The position numbers were made by a program, and so were the translations under genes. The notes below the pieces were generated by a model. It was not told where the DNA came from. It saw nothing but the letters and a program-made list of their open reading frames with translations, and searched no databases. Source: Candidatus Nitrosopumilus sp. (GTDB lineage: Archaea; Thermoproteota; Nitrososphaeria; Nitrososphaerales; Nitrosopumilaceae). From it: a stretch of 64,000 nucleotides of DNA. Of the stretch, positions 62,085 through 64,000 are shown piece by piece. Within the stretch, counting starts at the first letter, position 1. Each line of letters opens with the position of its first letter. The stretch covers positions 35,739 through 99,738 of the forward strand of contig JAILWG010000006.1 in the NCBI GenBank assembly GCA_025699075.1. The letters are read 5' to 3'.

Positions 62085-62783
62085 ATGTTAATTATGATGA
62101 CAAAGAATTTTTTCATTATTTCTATGATTTCTCTAATTTTTATATTTACTTCTAGCCCTGAAGTTTTAGGATACGGTGGACCTCCTGAACAAACCAGTGT
62201 CAACAATTACACTGTGGAAATAAAATCCGATTATGAATCATACTCACTTGGAGATTCTGTAATATTTTCAGGCAATGTCAACAAATATGATGAAGAAAGA
62301 AGTTTGCGAATTTCAATTTTTAGTGGAAGTAATCTAGCTGTAACTCAAAAAGCATCTGTAGATGTTGATGGGACATTCATCCATGAGGTTCCTCTGAATG
62401 AAAAATTCAATGATGGCAAATTCACAGTCAAGGCTCAATATGGAAATACAAAAACAACAATTGCAATCATTTCGTTTGTAGTCAATTCTAATGATGATGC
62501 ATCATCTCAAAACAACAAAATCCCAGATTGGATTAAGAACAATGCAGGATGGTGGGCTGCTGGTGATATAGATGACAGTTCATTTGTACAAGGAATTCAA
62601 TTCTTAATCAAAGAAAACTTTATGAAAATTCCAATAACTGAACAAGGATCATCATCTCAAAACAACAAAATCCCAGATTGGATTAAGAACAATGCAGGAT
62701 GGTGGGCTGCTGGTGATATAGATGACAGTTCATTTGTACAAGGAATTCAATTCTTAATCAAAGAAGGATTCATGAAATTATAA
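62085..62783 (+). CDS. Secreted protein with Ig-like domain and duplicated C-terminal W-rich repeat
   Basis: A signal peptide (FFIISMISLIFIFTSSPEVLG) is followed by an Ig-like domain (DYESYSLGDSVIFSGNVNK) and two copies of a 38-residue unit, IPDWIKNNAGWWAAGDIDDS then FVQGIQFLIKE. This unit is widespread in secreted thaumarchaeal proteins. The second ATG (62094, MMTKN) is an alternative start. The two repeat copies are identical in DNA over 116 bp. Confidence 0.8.
   Translation: MLIMMTKNFFIISMISLIFIFTSSPEVLGYGGPPEQTSVNNYTVEIKSDYESYSLGDSVIFSGNVNKYDEERSLRISIFSGSNLAVTQKASVDVDGTFIHEVPLNEKFNDGKFTVKAQYGNTKTTIAIISFVVNSNDDASSQNNKIPDWIKNNAGWWAAGDIDDSSFVQGIQFLIKENFMKIPITEQGSSSQNNKIPDWIKNNAGWWAAGDIDDSSFVQGIQFLIKEGFMKL
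62500..62615 (+). repeat. 116-bp repeat identical to 62650-62765
   Basis: Exact in-frame tandem duplication with a 150-bp period inside the 62085 gene. No silent differences are present, so the duplication is recent or kept uniform by conversion. Confidence 0.93.
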
Positions 62784-62850
62784 AAATAATCTCTGATTTA
62801 GACTCAAAATCTACTAGTAGCTTTATTTTCAAAGAAAATTATCAATTTAC

Positions 62851-63327
62851 ATGTCAAAATACTCTCTTACTGCAATGGGTGGAACTTTTGATATTATTCA
62901 CAGAGGACATTTAACTTTGCTTTCAAATGCATTTGATATTTCTGATAAAGTAATCATAGGACTCACCAGTGACGAGCTTGCTGCAAAAAAAGGAAAAACT
63001 CCAATAAACAAATATGAACAACGTCTAGAAAATTTAACATCTTTTATCTCAAAAGAATTCCCAAACTCTTCATTTCAAATTAGTAAATTGGAAAATGATT
63101 TTGGACCTGCTGTTTTAGAAAAAGAGGTTCAAGCTTTGGTTGTTAGTGATGAGACTAGTGATCAAGGTAAAAAGCTCAATGAATTAAGGGCAAAAAAGAA
63201 CATGCCGCCAGTCAATGTTGTGATAGTTCCAATGTTTTTGGCAAAAGATGGAACAAGAGTTTCGACCACAAGAATCAAAAATTCAGAAATAGATCTTGAT
63301 GGAAACTTGCTATCAATTGACAAGTAG
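62851..63327 (+). CDS. coaD: Phosphopantetheine adenylyltransferase, archaeal type
   Basis: The 158-residue nucleotidyltransferase shows MGGTFDIIHRGHLTLLSNAF with the HxGH-type motif (HRGH), IGLTSDELAAKKGK, and the C-terminal VSTTRI (the ISSTKI-like motif). It makes dephospho-CoA from phosphopantetheine and ATP. It is of the archaeal/eukaryotic PPAT group. Confidence 0.93.
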   Translation: MSKYSLTAMGGTFDIIHRGHLTLLSNAFDISDKVIIGLTSDELAAKKGKTPINKYEQRLENLTSFISKEFPNSSFQISKLENDFGPAVLEKEVQALVVSDETSDQGKKLNELRAKKNMPPVNVVIVPMFLAKDGTRVSTTRIKNSEIDLDGNLLSIDK

Positions 63328-63379
63328 CTTATCGAACTTTGAGTGATTGTAATAAAACAAAATTCTTGGATTGAGCCTC

Positions 63380-63709
63380 ATGGCAATCATTAATCATATG
63401 ATGAAAAAAATAGATACTGATGTGGCAAATCTCAAACAGGGCTTACATCCTCAAAATCTTTCATACTGGTATGATAAAATAATTAAGGAAACAATTGAAA
63501 TGGCTCCCCCATGGCTTCAGGATAAAATCAAAGTTCATCAAGATCCTGTTCTAACTATGAAATTTAATCTGGATATCTCAAAACGTGCTGTACGATACTT
63601 TATGATTGTAGTTGACAATAATTTGGATGATATGCCATATTCAACAAAACTCTATTTTCTAAAAGTGCAAGAAATAATGTCTGCTGAAATGGATAAATCT
63701 CTGGTTTGA
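63380..63709 (+). CDS. Conserved hypothetical protein, 109 residues
   Basis: The family is not recognised. The product is helical and soluble (MMKKIDTDVANLKQGLHPQN, ETIEMAPPWLQDKIKVHQD, KRAVRYFMIVVDNNLDDMPY). The track start is TTG 63371; the ATG at 63380 (MAIINHMMKK) is preferred. It follows coaD by about 50 bp in the same direction. Confidence 0.65.
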   Translation: MAIINHMMKKIDTDVANLKQGLHPQNLSYWYDKIIKETIEMAPPWLQDKIKVHQDPVLTMKFNLDISKRAVRYFMIVVDNNLDDMPYSTKLYFLKVQEIMSAEMDKSLV

Positions 63710-63782
63710 TATGGTTTTTTTATTCTAGGCACAAACTAAAGCTCTAAGTATCTATAACCAATTGATCTAAAATTCTCTATCA

Positions 63783-64000
63783 ATGGAGCTATACAAATCA
63801 AAATATTCAGATGGAAAAACAGATGGCAGGGATTCAAGACGAGAAAATAAAGCATATCGTTCATTTAGAAATACACGAGATGACAGAGGCTCACGAAATA
63901 GCAGAGATGAATCTACAACTGTAACTTGCTCTGATTGTGGTACTGAATGTACAATTCCATTTGTTCCAAGAACTAACAAACCTGTTTACTGTAATGATTG
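63783..64000 (+). CDS. Zinc-ribbon protein with Arg/Asp/Ser-rich N-terminus (partial)
   Basis: The reading frame starts at ATG 63783 (MELYKSKYSDGKTDGRDSRR) and runs off the window. A low-complexity basic N-terminus precedes CSDCGTECTIPFVPRTNKPVYC, the CxxCGxxxxVPFxPxxxxPVYCxxC ribbon found in small archaeal proteins. The role is unknown; RNA binding is plausible. The antisense ORF in the track is a shadow. Confidence 0.8.
   Translation, partial: MELYKSKYSDGKTDGRDSRRENKAYRSFRNTRDDRGSRNSRDESTTVTCSDCGTECTIPFVPRTNKPVYCND

Overview
The window is AT-rich and comes from an ammonia-oxidizing thaumarchaeon (Nitrososphaerota), most likely Nitrosopumilaceae (Nitrosopumilus or Nitrosarchaeum type). The evidence is a full amoB-amoC-amoX-amoA cluster, a very large S-layer-type protein, a Rieske/cytochrome b/cupredoxin operon, archaeal TBP, archaeosine and wyosine tRNA-modification enzymes, KEOPS subunits, and TATA boxes centred about 25-30 bp before many start codons, as expected for leaderless archaeal mRNAs. 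No database search was run; assignments rest on motifs, lengths and remembered family features.

Layout. 0-4 kb: end of a histidine operon (hisF, hisI), then threonine synthase followed directly by a ubiquitin-like/E1 fusion protein. 4-14 kb: cell-surface block with a 1718-residue S-layer candidate, a secreted anchored protein and a subtilisin-like protease. 14.2-16.9 kb: respiratory complex III-like operon (Rieske, cytochrome b, membrane cupredoxin). 17-27 kb: nucleic-acid and tRNA enzymes (8-oxoguanine glycosylase, beta-CASP nuclease, tgtA, AK6-like ATPase, YchF-like GTPase, kae1, bud32, HAM1, taw1), with a small ferredoxin gene that appears broken by an internal deletion. 27-34 kb: three tandem secreted proteins made almost entirely of thrombospondin type-3 calcium-binding repeats. 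34-45 kb: dihydrouridine synthase, a small AsnC-type ligand-binding protein, a divergent PII protein, TBP, an ASCH protein, a PLP-rhodanese fusion, a MoxR/VWA pair and a geranylgeranyl-reductase-family flavoprotein. 44.6-49.1 kb: translation/DNA operon (UPF0201, S3Ae, SerRS, Pcc1, DHH nuclease, S15). 49.2-53.7 kb: ammonia monooxygenase region, including two small membrane proteins that are good candidates for the newer archaeal AMO subunits (AmoY/AmoZ). 53.9-59.8 kb: more accessory in character, with an orphan Dam-type methylase, an IS with a SWIM-finger transposase, small ORFans and a pair of 47-residue paralogs. 59.8-64 kb: tRNAs, a thioredoxin-like protein, small and secreted proteins, and coaD.

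Five tRNA genes are visible: Arg(UCU), Thr(GGU), Leu(UAA), Ile(GAU) and Ala(UGC). The Leu gene reads as an 85-nt tRNA interrupted by two introns, each with a bulge-helix-bulge, one of them in the D arm. Several genes are too short for the ORF track: a 33-residue membrane peptide, a 32-residue leaderless ORF candidate, and a 47-residue paralog.

Working together: AMO oxidizes ammonia at the cell surface, electrons pass through quinone to the Rieske/cytochrome b complex and cupredoxins, and the S-layer and secreted calcium-binding proteins form the outer envelope. No clearly new multi-gene system was established. The best leads are the uncharacterised genes around amoB, the two-intron tRNA-Leu, the ferredoxin deletion and the IS-centred accessory segment.
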